Source: an uncultured Vicinamibacterales bacterium
Lineage (GTDB): Bacteria > Acidobacteriota > Vicinamibacteria > Vicinamibacterales > UBA8438
Direction of reading: 5' to 3'
Length of the DNA: 64,000 nucleotides
Assembly (NCBI GenBank): GCA_958295905.1
Contig: OY282382.1
Coordinates: 4,894,910-4,958,909 of the forward strand
Shown: one piece after another, positions 52,547-62,384 of the stretch
How the letters are laid out: each line of letters starts with the position of its first letter
How positions within the stretch are numbered: position 1 is the stretch's first letter
Notes under the pieces: model-generated
Seen by the model: the letters and a program-made list of their open reading frames with translations, nothing else
Told to the model about the DNA's origin: nothing
The model's database searches: none
Position numbers and translations under genes: made by a program

Positions 52547-54121
52547 CTACCGCCGCCACGCGAACAGGCGGCTGAGGATGGCCCGCCGGCGGTCGGTGAA
52601 CCGCGCCCTCCGCAACTGGTTGGCGGCCTTGCGCCACGCCTCGGCCTGGGTGGGATAGGGGTGGATGGCGGAGCCGATGGTGCCGAGGCCGGCGCCCGCC
52701 TTCATCGCCACCGTGACCTCGCTGATCAGGTTGCCGGCGTCGGCGGCGACCACGGTGGCGCCGAGGATGCGGTCGGTCCCTTTCCGGACATGGACCCGGG
52801 CGAAGCCCGCGTCCTCGCCGTCGAGCACCGCACGGTCGACCCCCGCGAGGGGCTGGGTGAAGGTCTCGACCTCGATGCCCTGGGCCCGCGCGTCGGCTTT
52901 GTACATCCCGACGTGGGCAATCTCGGGCTCGGTATAGGTGCACCAGGGAATGACCAGCGAGTCGGTCGACGCCTTCCCCAAGCCGAACGGATGCGGGAAC
53001 AGCGCGTTCTGGATCACGATCTGGGCCATGGCGTCGGCCGCGTGCGTGAACTTGAATGGAGAGCAGACGTCACCCGCCGCGTAGATGCGGGGATTGGTCG
53101 TCCGCAGGTGGGCATCGACGGTGACGCCGCGCCGGTCGCAGGCCACGCCGGCCGTATCGAGACGCAGCCCCTCGACGTTCGGCGCCCGGCCGACGCCGAT
53201 CAGGATCTCGTCGACGACGACGTCGTGCGACGCCCCGTCGGCGGTATAGCGGATGCGTTTCCCGCCGGCGTCCGCGGAATCCGGGGCGGCCGGCTTCTCC
53301 GCGCCGGCGGCGGACGGCGGCTCCACCCCGCCGATCGCGGCGCCGAGGACGAACCGCACGCCGTCGTGCGCCATCCGCGCCTGCACCACGGCGGCGGCGT
53401 CCGGGTCCTCGCGCGGCAGGATGCGGCCGGCCTGCTCGAGCACCGTGACCTCGCTGCCGAAGCGGGCGAACGCCTGGGCCAGCTCGCAGCCGATGGGGCC
53501 GGCCCCAATCACCGCGAGCCGCCGCGGCAGCGCGGTCAACGAGAAGACCGTTTCGTTGGTGAGACAGCCCGCTTCGGCCAACCCCGGGATCGGCAGCGCC
53601 GCCGCGCGGGCCCCGGTACAGACGGCGGCGCGCGCGAACCGCAGGGCGGCGTCGCCCACCGCGACGGTGTCCGGCCCGGTGAACCGGGCCTCGCCGATGA
53701 AGACGTCGACGCCGAGCCCGGCGAAGCGCTCGGCCGAGTCGACGTGGCTGATCTCGGCCCGCAGCCGGCGCATGCGGGCCATCGCCGCGCCGAAGTCGCG
53801 CTCGACGCCGCCGGGGAAGGTCAGCCCGAACGCCGCCCCGTCCCGCGCCGACGCCCAGACCCGGGCCGCCCGGAGAACCCCCTTCGACGGCACGCAGCCG
53901 ACGTTCAGGCAGTCGCCGCCCATCAGATGCCGCTCGACGAGGGCCACCCGGGCGCCGAGACCGGCCGCGACCGCCGCCGTCACCAGCCCCGCCGTCCCCG
54001 CCCCCACGACGACGAGGTTGTAGCGGCCGTCCGGCGTCGGATTCCGCCACCCGGGCGGATGGACGTTGGCGGTCAGCTGCCGATTGAAGGCGTCGTCGGG
54101 CAGGAGTGCGGCAGAGTCCAT
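52547..54121 (-). CDS. FAD-dependent pyridine nucleotide-disulfide oxidoreductase (mercuric reductase-like)
   Basis: Protein of 524 residues. FAD-binding NLVVVGAGTAGLVTAAVAAG near residue 35, redox-active disulfide GGDCLNVGCVPSK near 70, NAD-binding LAVIGAGPIGCELAQAFARF near 205, second FAD motif RIYAAGDVCS near 345 and the C-terminal dimer domain with HPYPTQAEAWRKAANQ (catalytic histidine). It lacks a heavy-metal-binding N-terminal domain and the terminal cysteine pair of true MerA, so it belongs to the group of MerA-like reductases of unknown substrate. An insert rich in alanine and proline (around 275-295) interrupts the NAD domain. ATG 54121. Confidence 0.85.
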   Translation of the reverse strand: MDSAALLPDDAFNRQLTANVHPPGWRNPTPDGRYNLVVVGAGTAGLVTAAVAAGLGARVALVERHLMGGDCLNVGCVPSKGVLRAARVWASARDGAAFGLTFPGGVERDFGAAMARMRRLRAEISHVDSAERFAGLGVDVFIGEARFTGPDTVAVGDAALRFARAAVCTGARAAALPIPGLAEAGCLTNETVFSLTALPRRLAVIGAGPIGCELAQAFARFGSEVTVLEQAGRILPREDPDAAAVVQARMAHDGVRFVLGAAIGGVEPPSAAGAEKPAAPDSADAGGKRIRYTADGASHDVVVDEILIGVGRAPNVEGLRLDTAGVACDRRGVTVDAHLRTTNPRIYAAGDVCSPFKFTHAADAMAQIVIQNALFPHPFGLGKASTDSLVIPWCTYTEPEIAHVGMYKADARAQGIEVETFTQPLAGVDRAVLDGEDAGFARVHVRKGTDRILGATVVAADAGNLISEVTVAMKAGAGLGTIGSAIHPYPTQAEAWRKAANQLRRARFTDRRRAILSRLFAWRR

Positions 54122-54151
54122 GACCGCATGATACTGGTTATAATGGGATGA

Positions 54152-54526
54152 ATGCTCGACACTCACGCTGTCGCGCGGTCGCTGACCGACGCCGTGTTCA
54201 CGCCGGCCCAGGCCGACGTCATCACGAACGCGGTTCGTTTGGCCGCCGGGCACGGCGGCCACGTCACGTCCGATCAATTCACGGCCGGCCTCGCCGAGGT
54301 GCGAACCGGGATCGCCGCCCTCGGCACGCGGCTCTCGACCCGGATCGCGAATCTCGACACGCGGCTCTCGACCCGGATCGCCGACCTGCGCACCGAACAA
54401 CGAACCCGGAACGCCGAGGTACGGGCCGAGATCGCGAACCTCGAAACCCGGCTCATCCGCTGGATGGTCGGCACCGTCCTCGCGACGGCGACGCTGACCA
54501 TCGGGATCCTCCGGCTCGTCGGATAG
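54152..54526 (+). CDS. Coiled-coil tail-anchored protein (DUF1640-like)
   Basis: Protein of 124 residues. N-terminal [20 protein letters not shown], a long heptad region in which [11 protein letters not shown] and [11 protein letters not shown] repeat, and a C-terminal helix ([20 protein letters not shown]) that should enter the membrane. Similar to the shorter protein at 39545. It diverges from the disulfide reductase gene with only 30 bp between starts. Function unknown; DUF1640-like. Confidence 0.7.
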   Translation: MLDTHAVARSLTDAVFTPAQADVITNAVRLAAGHGGHVTSDQFTAGLAEVRTGIAALGTRLSTRIANLDTRLSTRIADLRTEQRTRNAEVRAEIANLETRLIRWMVGTVLATATLTIGILRLVG

Positions 54527-54695
54527 GGCGGCGGTCGGGATGCCGGTCTGGCCGGTCGCAACGGCGGCGGCCGGAGCCGGACCCTCGGGTTCTTCCGAGC
54601 GGTTGGGTCCGGGGTTCTCGAAGGGACGGTTTTACCGCGTGCCCGCGCCACGGTCTTCCGCGCCGGTCCGACGCCGGCCGGCTCCAGGAGGAACC

Positions 54696-55355
54696 ATGCT
54701 GTTCGCCAACCCCGCCAGCCTGCGGATGCCCACCGCCGAAGAGGCGCTCCCCGGCCGGGACGAGCCGATGCCGCCGGCCGGCCGGCACTTCGTCAACGGC
54801 CGCCCGACGGCGCCGCCGTTCCCCGACGGGATGACGCGGGCGGTGTTCGGCATGGGCTGCTTCTGGGGGGCGGAACGGACGTTCTGGAAACTCGCGGGCG
54901 TCCATACGACCGCCGTCGGCTATGCCGGCGGGATCACGCGGAACCCGACTTACCGCGAGGTGTGCAGCGGAGGGACGGGCCACACCGAGGTGGTGCTGGT
55001 CGTCGCCGATCCGGCGGTGGTCTCTTTCGAGCGGCTCCTCCAGGCGTTCTGGGAGGGCCATGACCCGACCCAGGGCATGCGGCAGGGCAACGACGTCGGC
55101 ACCCAGTACCGCTCGGCGATCTTCACCGCCGACGCCGGACAACTGCGCATCGCCGAGGCCTCGCGCGACGCCTATCAGACGCGGTTGACGTCGGCCGGCT
55201 TCGGGCCGATCACGACCGAGATTCGCGGGGCGCCGCCCTTCTACTACGCCGAAGACTACCACCAGCAGTACCTCGCGAAGAACCCTGGAGGCTACTGCGG
55301 CCTCGGCGGAACCGGCGTCCGGTGTCCGGCCGGCGCGGCGGTCGCCGGTGCCTGA
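54696..55355 (+). CDS. msrA: Peptide methionine-(S)-S-oxide reductase
   Basis: Enzyme of 219 residues repairing methionine-S-sulfoxide. The active-site [12 protein letters not shown] has the catalytic cysteine near residue 53; further signatures are [41 protein letters not shown] and the end [20 protein letters not shown]. Recycling cysteines may include those near the C-terminus (GYCG, RCP). A strong ribosome site AGGAGG precedes ATG 54696. The stop overlaps the next start by 8 bases, so msrA heads a three-gene operon. Confidence 0.95.
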   Translation: MLFANPASLRMPTAEEALPGRDEPMPPAGRHFVNGRPTAPPFPDGMTRAVFGMGCFWGAERTFWKLAGVHTTAVGYAGGITRNPTYREVCSGGTGHTEVVLVVADPAVVSFERLLQAFWEGHDPTQGMRQGNDVGTQYRSAIFTADAGQLRIAEASRDAYQTRLTSAGFGPITTEIRGAPPFYYAEDYHQQYLAKNPGGYCGLGGTGVRCPAGAAVAGA

Positions 55356-56151
55356 TTCCGCGCGCCCGGCTCCGGTCATCGACTGGACCCGCTACGACGC
55401 GGTTCTCTTCGATCTCGACGGGGTGCTGACCGCCACCGCGCGCCTGCATGCCGCGGCGTGGACCCGGCTGTTCGACGACTATCTGGCGCAGCGGGCGGCC
55501 GCGCACGGCGAGCGGTTCCGGCCGTTCGAGCCGCGCGACTACGCGCAGTACGTCGACGGCCGGCCGCGCTACGACGGCGTGCGCGCCTTCCTCGCCTCGC
55601 GCGGCATCACCGTGCCCGACGGCGCCCCCGACGACCCGCCGGAACGGGAAACGGTCTCCGGTCTCGGGAACCGGAAGAACGCGCTCTTCTTCGCGATCCT
55701 GGCGACAGAGGGCGTGGACACCATAACCGGCACGGTGGCGGTGGTCCGCCATGTGCGGCGGCACGGGGTGCGCACCGCCGTCGTCTCGTCGAGCCGAAAC
55801 TGCGCGGCGATCCTGGACGCGGCGGGCATCGCCGACCTGTTCGAGCTGCAGGTGGACGGCGTCGCCGCCGAGCAGCGGGGCCTGGCCGGCAAGCCGGCGC
55901 CCGATACGTTCCTGCATGCGGCCCGCGCCCTGGGGGTCGCGCCGGCGCGCGCGGCGGTGGTCGAGGACGCGATCGCGGGCGTCGCCGCCGCCCGCGCCGG
56001 CGGGTTCGCGCTGGTGGTCGGCATCGAGCGCGCCGGCGCCCCCGGCGATCTGCTCCGGGCGGGCGCGGATCGCGTGGTGACGAACCTCGCCGACACGCTG
56101 CCGGACGGGGCCGGGCCGGCCGCCGCGGCCGCTGTCGAGGACGCCGGCTGA
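55348..56151 (+). CDS. Beta-phosphoglucomutase-like HAD phosphatase
   Basis: HAD-superfamily enzyme of 267 residues. Motif [13 protein letters not shown] near residue 18 with both aspartates, motif II VVSSSRN, motif III lysine in [11 protein letters not shown], motif [19 protein letters not shown]. The cap includes [16 protein letters not shown] and [10 protein letters not shown], as in beta-phosphoglucomutases, which turn beta-glucose 1-phosphate into glucose 6-phosphate. Position directly before a GH65 phosphorylase supports this. GTG start at 55348 within msrA; stop shares one base with the next start. Confidence 0.88.
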   Translation: MPDSARPAPVIDWTRYDAVLFDLDGVLTATARLHAAAWTRLFDDYLAQRAAAHGERFRPFEPRDYAQYVDGRPRYDGVRAFLASRGITVPDGAPDDPPERETVSGLGNRKNALFFAILATEGVDTITGTVAVVRHVRRHGVRTAVVSSSRNCAAILDAAGIADLFELQVDGVAAEQRGLAGKPAPDTFLHAARALGVAPARAAVVEDAIAGVAAARAGGFALVVGIERAGAPGDLLRAGADRVVTNLADTLPDGAGPAAAAAVEDAG

Positions 56152-58517
56152 TGGACGACCGCTACCACGCCCGTCTCCCCCGGGACATCTACCCGCCGGA
56201 CGAATGGCGCCTCGTCGAGACGGGCTTCGACCCCCGCCGGGTCGGGGCGTCGGAGTCGCTCTTCACGACCGCCAACGGCTACCTCGGCATGCGCGGCACC
56301 TGCGACGAAGGCCAGCCGGTGGAGCACCACGGCACCTATGTCAACGGCTTCCACGAAACTTGGCCCATCGTCTACGGCGAAGAGGCGTACGGCTTCGCGA
56401 AGCTGGGCCAGACCATCGTCGACGTGCCGGACGCCAAGATCATCCGGCTGTACGTCGACGACGAGCCGTTCTTCCTGCCGACGGCGACCCTCGACCGCTA
56501 CGAGCGGGTGCTCGACATGCGCGCGGGGACGCTGGACCGCACCCTCGTCTGGGCCCATTCGTCCGGCCAGCGCGTCTCCATCCGATCGCGCCGGCTCGTC
56601 TCCCTCGAGCACCGGCACCTCGCGGCGATCTCCTACGAGGTGACCCTGCTGGCCTACGACGCCCCCGTCGTCATCGTCTCCGAAATCGCGGCGGAGGGGC
56701 GCGCGACCGGCGGCAACGACGATCCCCGCATCAAGCAGTTCGGGTGCGAGGTGCTCGAGCCCCTGGTGAACCGCGCCGCCGACCGCCGCATCGTGCTCGG
56801 GCACCGTACCCGGTCGGGCGGCATGACCCTGTCGTGCGCGGTCGACCACGAACTGCGGACCGACTGCGACTACACGACCGACGTGCGGTCGGACGGACCG
56901 GGCGGGCGGATCGACTTCTCGATCGACGGCCAAGTGGGCGCGCGCATCCACCTTGTCAAGTACGTCACCTACCACTCGTCCCGGCGCCCGCAGACCGACG
57001 AGCTCTGCGAGAGGGCCGAGCGGCTGTTGAACCGAGCCGTCCGGCGCGGCTTCGCGGACCTGCTCGACAGCCAGCGCCAGTTCCTCACCGACTTCTGGCA
57101 CCGCAGCGACGTCGTGGTGAAGGGACAGCCGGCGTGGCAGCAGACCATACGCTTCAACCTCTTCCACATCTGCCAAGCGACGGCGCGGGCCGGGGGCGTC
57201 GGGGTGCCGGCCAAGGGACTGACCGGCCCCGGCTACGAGGGCCACTATTTCTGGGACACCGAGATCTACCTGCTGCCGTTCCTGATCTACACGACGCCGC
57301 GAATCGCGCAGAACCTGCTGCGTCTGCGCCACCGGCACCTGGACGACGCCCGGCGGCGCGCCGGCGAGCTGAACCAGCGCGGCGCGCTCTTTCCGTGGCG
57401 CACCATCGACGGCAACGAGGCGTCCGCCTACTACGCGGCGGGAACCGCGCAGTACCACATCAACGCGGACATCGTGTACGCCCTCCGAAAGTACGTCGAC
57501 GTGACCGACGACACCCGTTTCCTCGCCGAGGTCGGCGCCGAGATTCTCGTCGAGACCGCCCGGCTCTGGGTCGACCTCGGCTTCTTCGACCGCCACGACG
57601 ACCTGTTCCGCATCAACGGCGTGACCGGACCGGACGAGTACAACACCGTCGTCAACAACAACCTCTACACCAATCTGATGGCGCGCGAGAACCTCTGGTA
57701 CGCGGTGGAGACGATCCGGGCGCTGCGCGCCGACGACGCGCCGCGGTTCAAGCTGCTGGTGCGCGCGACCGGTCTCGACCCCGCCGAGCTCGACGCGTGG
57801 CAGCGCGCGGCCGACCGCATGTATCTGCCCTACGATGCGCGCGACGGCGTCCATCTGCAGGACGACTCCTTCAAGGACAAGGAGGACTGGAACTTCGAGA
57901 ACACCCCGCCGGACAAGTATCCGCTCCTGCTGCACTACCATCCGCTCGTCATCTACCGCCACCGGGTGGTCAAGCAGGCGGACGTCGTGCTCGCGATGTT
58001 CCTCCTCGGGCGCGAGTTCCCGCTGGAGCAGAAGCGCCGCAACTTCGTGCACTACGACCCGTTGACGACCCGCGACTCGTCGCTGTCCTGCTCGATCGAG
58101 AGCATCGTCGCGGCCGAGGTCGGCGAGGCGGAGAAGGCGTTCGGCTACTCGCTCGACGCCGGGTTCATGGATCTCGCCGACGTGGCCGGCAACGTGCAGG
58201 ACGGCTGCCACATCGCCTCGATGGGCGGGTTCTGGATGACCCTCATCTACGGCTTCGCGGGCATGCGCGACGACGGCGGCCGCATCACCTTCTCCCCCCA
58301 GGTGCCCCCGCAGTTCGAGAGCCTCCGCTTCCCGCTGCAAATCCGCGGCCGGCGGCTGGAAGTGGAGTTGACGCCGACGGCCGCCACCTATCTGCTGCGG
58401 GGCGACGAGCCGCTCGCCATCGGCCACCGGGGCGAGACGATCGAGCTCCAGCCGGACGTGGCGGTCACCCGGCCCTCTTCCGCCGGCCCGCCCCGTAACC
58501 CGGCCGAAGAGCCGTAG
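56151..58517 (+). CDS. Glycoside hydrolase family 65 disaccharide phosphorylase
   Basis: Enzyme of 788 residues of the maltose/trehalose/kojibiose phosphorylase family, giving beta-glucose 1-phosphate. N-terminal beta-sandwich (ESLFTTANGYLGMRGTCDEG), (alpha/alpha)6 barrel with GHYFWDTEIYLLPFLIY, the acid catalyst in NGVTGPDEYNTVVNNNLYTN, and KQADVVLAMFLLG, and a C-terminal beta-sandwich (FSPQVPPQFESLRFPLQIRG). The beta-phosphoglucomutase encoded just upstream would feed its product into glycolysis. Exact disaccharide cannot be told from sequence. No signal peptide; cytoplasmic. Start ATG 56151, overlapping the previous stop. Confidence 0.92.
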   Translation: MDDRYHARLPRDIYPPDEWRLVETGFDPRRVGASESLFTTANGYLGMRGTCDEGQPVEHHGTYVNGFHETWPIVYGEEAYGFAKLGQTIVDVPDAKIIRLYVDDEPFFLPTATLDRYERVLDMRAGTLDRTLVWAHSSGQRVSIRSRRLVSLEHRHLAAISYEVTLLAYDAPVVIVSEIAAEGRATGGNDDPRIKQFGCEVLEPLVNRAADRRIVLGHRTRSGGMTLSCAVDHELRTDCDYTTDVRSDGPGGRIDFSIDGQVGARIHLVKYVTYHSSRRPQTDELCERAERLLNRAVRRGFADLLDSQRQFLTDFWHRSDVVVKGQPAWQQTIRFNLFHICQATARAGGVGVPAKGLTGPGYEGHYFWDTEIYLLPFLIYTTPRIAQNLLRLRHRHLDDARRRAGELNQRGALFPWRTIDGNEASAYYAAGTAQYHINADIVYALRKYVDVTDDTRFLAEVGAEILVETARLWVDLGFFDRHDDLFRINGVTGPDEYNTVVNNNLYTNLMARENLWYAVETIRALRADDAPRFKLLVRATGLDPAELDAWQRAADRMYLPYDARDGVHLQDDSFKDKEDWNFENTPPDKYPLLLHYHPLVIYRHRVVKQADVVLAMFLLGREFPLEQKRRNFVHYDPLTTRDSSLSCSIESIVAAEVGEAEKAFGYSLDAGFMDLADVAGNVQDGCHIASMGGFWMTLIYGFAGMRDDGGRITFSPQVPPQFESLRFPLQIRGRRLEVELTPTAATYLLRGDEPLAIGHRGETIELQPDVAVTRPSSAGPPRNPAEEP

Positions 58518-58658
58518 GGGCGGTGCGGCGGCGCTTCGGTTCGTCCTTCGCCCCCGAGAACGTCGATACGCGGTCTGCGGGGGGGGGCGCACGTCAGATC
58601 GGCGTCGGGCGGGCCCCGCGCCGCTCTCGGTGCGCCGCGGGGCTTCGCCGCGGGCCAC
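58518..58658. terminator. Possible bidirectional terminator between converging genes
   Basis: Between the converging GH65 and VOC genes, GCCCCGCG (about 58613-58620) and CGCGGGGC (about 58637-58644) can form a GC-rich stem. No T-run is present, so this is a weak call. Confidence 0.3.
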
Positions 58659-59438
58659 TTACGCCTGCGGCTGGACGATCTCGATTCTCACGCCGTCCGG
58701 TCCGGTCACGAACGAGATCAGCATGTCCTCGCCGAGGGGGTTCGTGAACGGGCGCGGCTTGATGTCGAACTCGACGCCCTTGCCCCTGATCTCCTCGGCG
58801 GCGGCCCGCAGGTCGGGGAACTGCCAGCCGAGGTGGTCGAAGGCCCGGCCCTCGGTCGGCGCCAGCTCGCCCTCGTGGCGCGAGATGAGCAGCCAGACGG
58901 TGTCGTAGCGGAGGCCGGCGATGCGGCCCTTCAGGCTGTCCCGCTCGCCCTCGAAGAGGTTCTCGTACCAGTCGAGGGCGGCGGCGGGATCGGTGGACCG
59001 CAGGTGCAGGTGGTGGAAACCGAGCCATTCCGGGTCCTCGACGACCTCGATCTTCGTGCCCCACGGGTCCTCGACGAAGGCGAGCTTGAAGAGGCCGTCG
59101 ATCTCGCGCATCGGCTCGAGAATCTTCACGCCGGCCGCCTCGAACGAGGCCATCTTCGCGGCGAGGTCGGTGAACGAGAAGCCGATGTGGTCGACGCCGC
59201 TGCCGACGCTCGGACCGGTCGGCTCGCGCTCGAAGAAGATGATCAGGGTGTCGCCGGCGGCGCAGGCGTTGTGCCGGCCGTAGTCGGTGCACCCCATGTG
59301 GGTCATGTACCACGCCTTCGCCTCGGCGGCGGAGTCGGCGACGAGATGGATGTGGTGATAGTCGGCGGCGGCGGAGACGGCCGGGGCGCCGGCGAACCCG
59401 GCGAACGACGCGGCGAGCACGAGCAGCTTGCGAATCAT
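58659..59438 (-). CDS. Secreted VOC (glyoxalase-like) protein, two-domain
   Basis: Exported protein of 259 residues with a signal peptide (LLVLAASFAGFAGAPAVSAA). Two vicinal-oxygen-chelate halves: DYHHIHLVADSAAEAKAWYM with VDHIGFSFTDLAAKMASFEA and PWGTKIEVVED; then GFHHLHLRSTDPAAALDWYE with AFDHLGWQFPDLRAAAEEIR and GPDGVRIEIVQ. The metal-binding histidines and glutamates are present in both halves. A secreted VOC enzyme is unusual; substrate unknown, possibly ring cleavage or binding of an aldehyde. It follows the PDLQGVW-type gene on the same strand. Confidence 0.8.
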   Translation of the reverse strand: MIRKLLVLAASFAGFAGAPAVSAAADYHHIHLVADSAAEAKAWYMTHMGCTDYGRHNACAAGDTLIIFFEREPTGPSVGSGVDHIGFSFTDLAAKMASFEAAGVKILEPMREIDGLFKLAFVEDPWGTKIEVVEDPEWLGFHHLHLRSTDPAAALDWYENLFEGERDSLKGRIAGLRYDTVWLLISRHEGELAPTEGRAFDHLGWQFPDLRAAAEEIRGKGVEFDIKPRPFTNPLGEDMLISFVTGPDGVRIEIVQPQA

Positions 59439-59510
59439 CGGTGTCCTTTCGGGTGGTGGCCGTACTTGTCATCGGGAGGCGCCCGCGGCGCAGCGCCGTC
59501 ACCGGTGTTC

Positions 59511-60509
59511 TTATCGCGCCTCCTCGAGACGCGCGGTCCGCAGCATCCCCACGATGGAGTAGTTGCCCTCGTGGCACGCGAACTCGTAGATCGGCTGCGT
59601 GCGGCGCTTCAACGGAAGCGCCGCCGTCCACGGCGAGGCCCAGGTCGCGGGGTCGGTGAACGTCATCTCGTAGGTGAGGGTGTCGGGGCCGCTCCGCGTG
59701 AACCGTTCGACCAAGTGCAACCCCTCGGCGGCCCCGCGGTAGTAGCTGTTCTCGGAGAAGTTGCGGGTCTCCACGACCAGCGTATCCCCCTCCCAGTAGC
59801 CGCGCGAATCGCCGTTCCACTGGCGGACGGCGTCCGGGAGATGGGGACGCCCGTCGAGCGGAATGATCCGCGCATCGTGGAACGCCTCGCTGACGAACGC
59901 GACGTGGTCCGGCGTCTGGACGAGTTGGTAGAAGGTGTAGGGACCGGCGCCGAAGTTGCCGCCCAGGCGCGGCACCCCGGTCGTCACGCAGCGGTGCACG
60001 TTGTTGAGGTCTTCGGGACCGGTCTTGAACCGCCACCCGTCATCCACCGCCGCCTCCCGCGCGCGCGCTTCCGGCGTCAGCGCGGGAATGCGCCCGTCGG
60101 GCGGATCGATGACGAGGGACGTCCGGTCGGTCACCTCCACGTCGACCATGCCGATGGAGCTGCTGGTGGACCAGGCCTCGTAGGTCTCGACGTCGTTGAG
60201 GGCGGCGAAGAACGCCCCCTCGGGGGTCGCGAAGGCGCTTCTGCCGTTGCGGAAGATCCGCGCCACCCGCGCGCGAAGGGTGGCGGCCTCTTCGTCCGTC
60301 AGATACGCGCGGTCCGCGAACACCTCGGGACGCTGCAGGGGGGTGGCGGTATTGCTGAGCCAGACGCCCTGCAGGTCCGGGCGGCCGTCCGGCAGCCGGG
60401 GCGGGGTCCAGTCTTCGGCGGCGGTCTGCGCGCCGGCCGGACCGGCCGCCAGCGCCAGCGCGATCAAGGCCGCCGGCACCGCGATCCGTACGAGATGACA
60501 GCCACGCAT
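59511..60509 (-). CDS. Secreted PDLQGVW-type protein of unknown function
   Basis: Exported protein of 332 residues with a signal peptide (RIAVPAALIALALAAGPAGA). Shares the family blocks with the proteins at 15775 and 17195: DGRPDLQGVWLSNTATPLQR, TSLIVDPPDGR, RCVTTGVPRLG, QLVQTPDHVAFVSEAFHDAR, WEGDTLVVETRNF and EFACHEGNYS. Ribosome site GAGGAA before ATG 60509. It lies between the third cassette and the VOC gene, all on the minus strand. No known activity. Confidence 0.75.
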   Translation of the reverse strand: MRGCHLVRIAVPAALIALALAAGPAGAQTAAEDWTPPRLPDGRPDLQGVWLSNTATPLQRPEVFADRAYLTDEEAATLRARVARIFRNGRSAFATPEGAFFAALNDVETYEAWSTSSSIGMVDVEVTDRTSLVIDPPDGRIPALTPEARAREAAVDDGWRFKTGPEDLNNVHRCVTTGVPRLGGNFGAGPYTFYQLVQTPDHVAFVSEAFHDARIIPLDGRPHLPDAVRQWNGDSRGYWEGDTLVVETRNFSENSYYRGAAEGLHLVERFTRSGPDTLTYEMTFTDPATWASPWTAALPLKRRTQPIYEFACHEGNYSIVGMLRTARLEEAR

Positions 60510-60610
60510 CGGTGTTCCTCCTGTCTCCCGGCAGCCCGTGGCGAACCCCGCGCCGCACCGCGGGCGGCGGGGGCGCCAGCGGGCTGAAGCGCGCCCGCGG
60601 GCAAAGAACG

Positions 60611-60656
60611 CCGGTGCCCGACAAGGTGTAAGGTAGGGGCGCCTGTCGGGCACCGG
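60611..60656. promoter_or_regulatory. 13-bp perfect inverted repeat in a gap
   Basis: CCGGTGCCCGACA (60611-60623) and TGTCGGGCACCGG (60644-60656) pair exactly around a 20-base loop that is less GC-rich. It lies after the ankyrin stop and about 100 bp before the PDLQGVW-type start, so it may terminate the cassette transcript or serve as operator for the next gene. Confidence 0.55.
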
Positions 60657-60752
60657 TAACCGCCGAACAACGCCGTCGGGCGGGATGCACCGCCGCTCGA
60701 ATGCCGCGGGGGACTTTCCCCACCGGCGGCCGGGTGCCGGTCCGCGGCCGCC

Positions 60753-62384
60753 TCAGCGCGGCGGGGCCGGGGGCGCTGCGGCGGCGGCCCCGCGCGGCGC
60801 ATAGATGTCGTAGCCCTCCGCCGCCTCTTCCGCTTCCGACGGCGGCGACACCCCCGCCGCGAGCAACGCCTGTTCGACGGCGGCCACCGTCACCGGCGAC
60901 GGCTTGAAGTTGCCGAACCGGTACCCGCGCGCGATGGTCAGCGGCGACCAGCCGAACTGGTTCTTGCGCGCCCAGACCTCGATGTCCGAACCGCTGGCCG
61001 CGAGCAGCCCCACCACCGCCGGCAGGTTCTTGTAGGCGGCGCCGTGCATGGCGGTCTCGCCCTTGTCGTCGACGGCGTTCACGTCGGCGCCGAGGTCCAG
61101 GGCGAGCTGGACCGCCTCAAGCACCTCCGCCTCGGTCCCGGCGTCCTCGCCCGGCGACCGCGTGCCCAGCCCCGCCGCGGCCATCAGCGGGGTGCTGTTC
61201 TCGGCGTTGGTCATCAACGGATCGGCGCCGAGATCGACGAGGGTCCGCATCAGCTCCACGTCGGCCACCAGCGACGCCAGCATGAACGGGGTCGACCCCG
61301 GCTCGTGGTGGCGGGTGTTGTTCAGATTGCGCCGGACCGCCATGCGGGCGTTCACGTCGGCGCCGTGCGCCACTAGGCGCCGTACGAACTCCAGGCTGGT
61401 CATCCGCCCGGACCCGTCGGGGGCGGGGTCGTTGTCGCCCACGCCCGGCTTGCGCACCTTCGGGATCAAGTGGAGCGCGGCGTATCCGGGGCCGTCCGCG
61501 TTCGGATCGGCGCCGGCGGCCAGCAGCGCCGCCGCCACGTCCCAATGCGCGTTGGTCACCGCGAGCAGCAGCGGGGTCGTGCCGACCCGGACCGGCCGTC
61601 CCGTGCGGTAGGTCCGTTCCGCCCGAATGACCTCATCGACCGCGCCATCGACGTCGACGCCGGCGCTCAACAGGGTGCGAACCACCCCGAGGTGGCCCTC
61701 CCGCACCGCGAACAGCAACGGCGTGAACCCGGAGTCGAGCGGCGTGGTGAAATCGGCCCCCACCTCGATCAGCGTCTCGACGACGTCGACGTGCCCTTCC
61801 GCCGCCGCCCACATCAGCGCCGTCTGCCGGCGTCTCGGCTCGACCGCCTCGATGTCCGCGCCGTGCGCGATCAGCGCCCGGACGACGCCGACCCGCCCCG
61901 AGCGGGCCGCGGTCATCAGCACCGTCTCGCCCCCCGGCAACACGGCCCCCGCGTCGGCGCCGGCGTCGAGCAGACGCCTGACCACCTCCGCGTTGCCGTT
62001 CTCGGCGGCCAGCGACAGCGGGATCACGCCGTATCGGTTCGACGCCCGGACATCCGCCCCGGCGTCCACGAGGCGGCCCACGAGGTCCGCGTCATCGTGA
62101 TACGCGGCCCAGTGCAGGGCCGTCATGCCATCGACCTGCGCGGCGTTCACGTCGCCCGGCGGATCGAGCAGACGGTCGATGGCCGCCCGATCGCGCTGCT
62201 GGACCGCGTCGGCCAACGGCGCCTCGGACGCGGCGGCGCCGAGCGTCGCCAGACCGACGAGCGCGACGACGACCACGCACCCGGCCCGGAGGGCGCCGCC
62301 TGCGCCGCCGCCCCAACCAACCCTGCCGGCGGTCCGCACCGTTCTACGGCGCGGACTCCCGGCGGCCATTCTGCGATGCATCAT
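60753..62384 (-). CDS. Secreted ankyrin-repeat protein (cassette 3)
   Basis: Protein of 543 residues with a long basic start, a signal peptide (CVVVVALVGLATLGAAASEA) and about eleven ankyrin repeats (DGMTALHWAAYHDDADLVGR, GVIPLSLAAENGNAEVVRRL, RQTALMWAAAEGHVDVVETL, GETAMHGAAYKNLPAVVGLL). It shares the SPGEDAGTEAEVLEAVQLAL block with the cassette 1 protein, so these two are the closest pair. The first residues (RRRTVRTAGRVGWGGG) are encoded by a copy of the dispersed GACTCC repeat, so the true start may be a later codon; ATG 62384 and ATG 62369 are options. C-terminal tail is alanine/proline-rich. Confidence 0.85.
   Translation of the reverse strand: MMHRRMAAGSPRRRTVRTAGRVGWGGGAGGALRAGCVVVVALVGLATLGAAASEAPLADAVQQRDRAAIDRLLDPPGDVNAAQVDGMTALHWAAYHDDADLVGRLVDAGADVRASNRYGVIPLSLAAENGNAEVVRRLLDAGADAGAVLPGGETVLMTAARSGRVGVVRALIAHGADIEAVEPRRRQTALMWAAAEGHVDVVETLIEVGADFTTPLDSGFTPLLFAVREGHLGVVRTLLSAGVDVDGAVDEVIRAERTYRTGRPVRVGTTPLLLAVTNAHWDVAAALLAAGADPNADGPGYAALHLIPKVRKPGVGDNDPAPDGSGRMTSLEFVRRLVAHGADVNARMAVRRNLNNTRHHEPGSTPFMLASLVADVELMRTLVDLGADPLMTNAENSTPLMAAAGLGTRSPGEDAGTEAEVLEAVQLALDLGADVNAVDDKGETAMHGAAYKNLPAVVGLLAASGSDIEVWARKNQFGWSPLTIARGYRFGNFKPSPVTVAAVEQALLAAGVSPPSEAEEAAEGYDIYAPRGAAAAAPPAPPR

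Noticed and set aside
52547-54121. True mercuric reductase and mercury resistance
   Set aside because: The disulfide is present but the N-terminal metal-binding domain, the C-terminal cysteine pair and other mer genes are missing.
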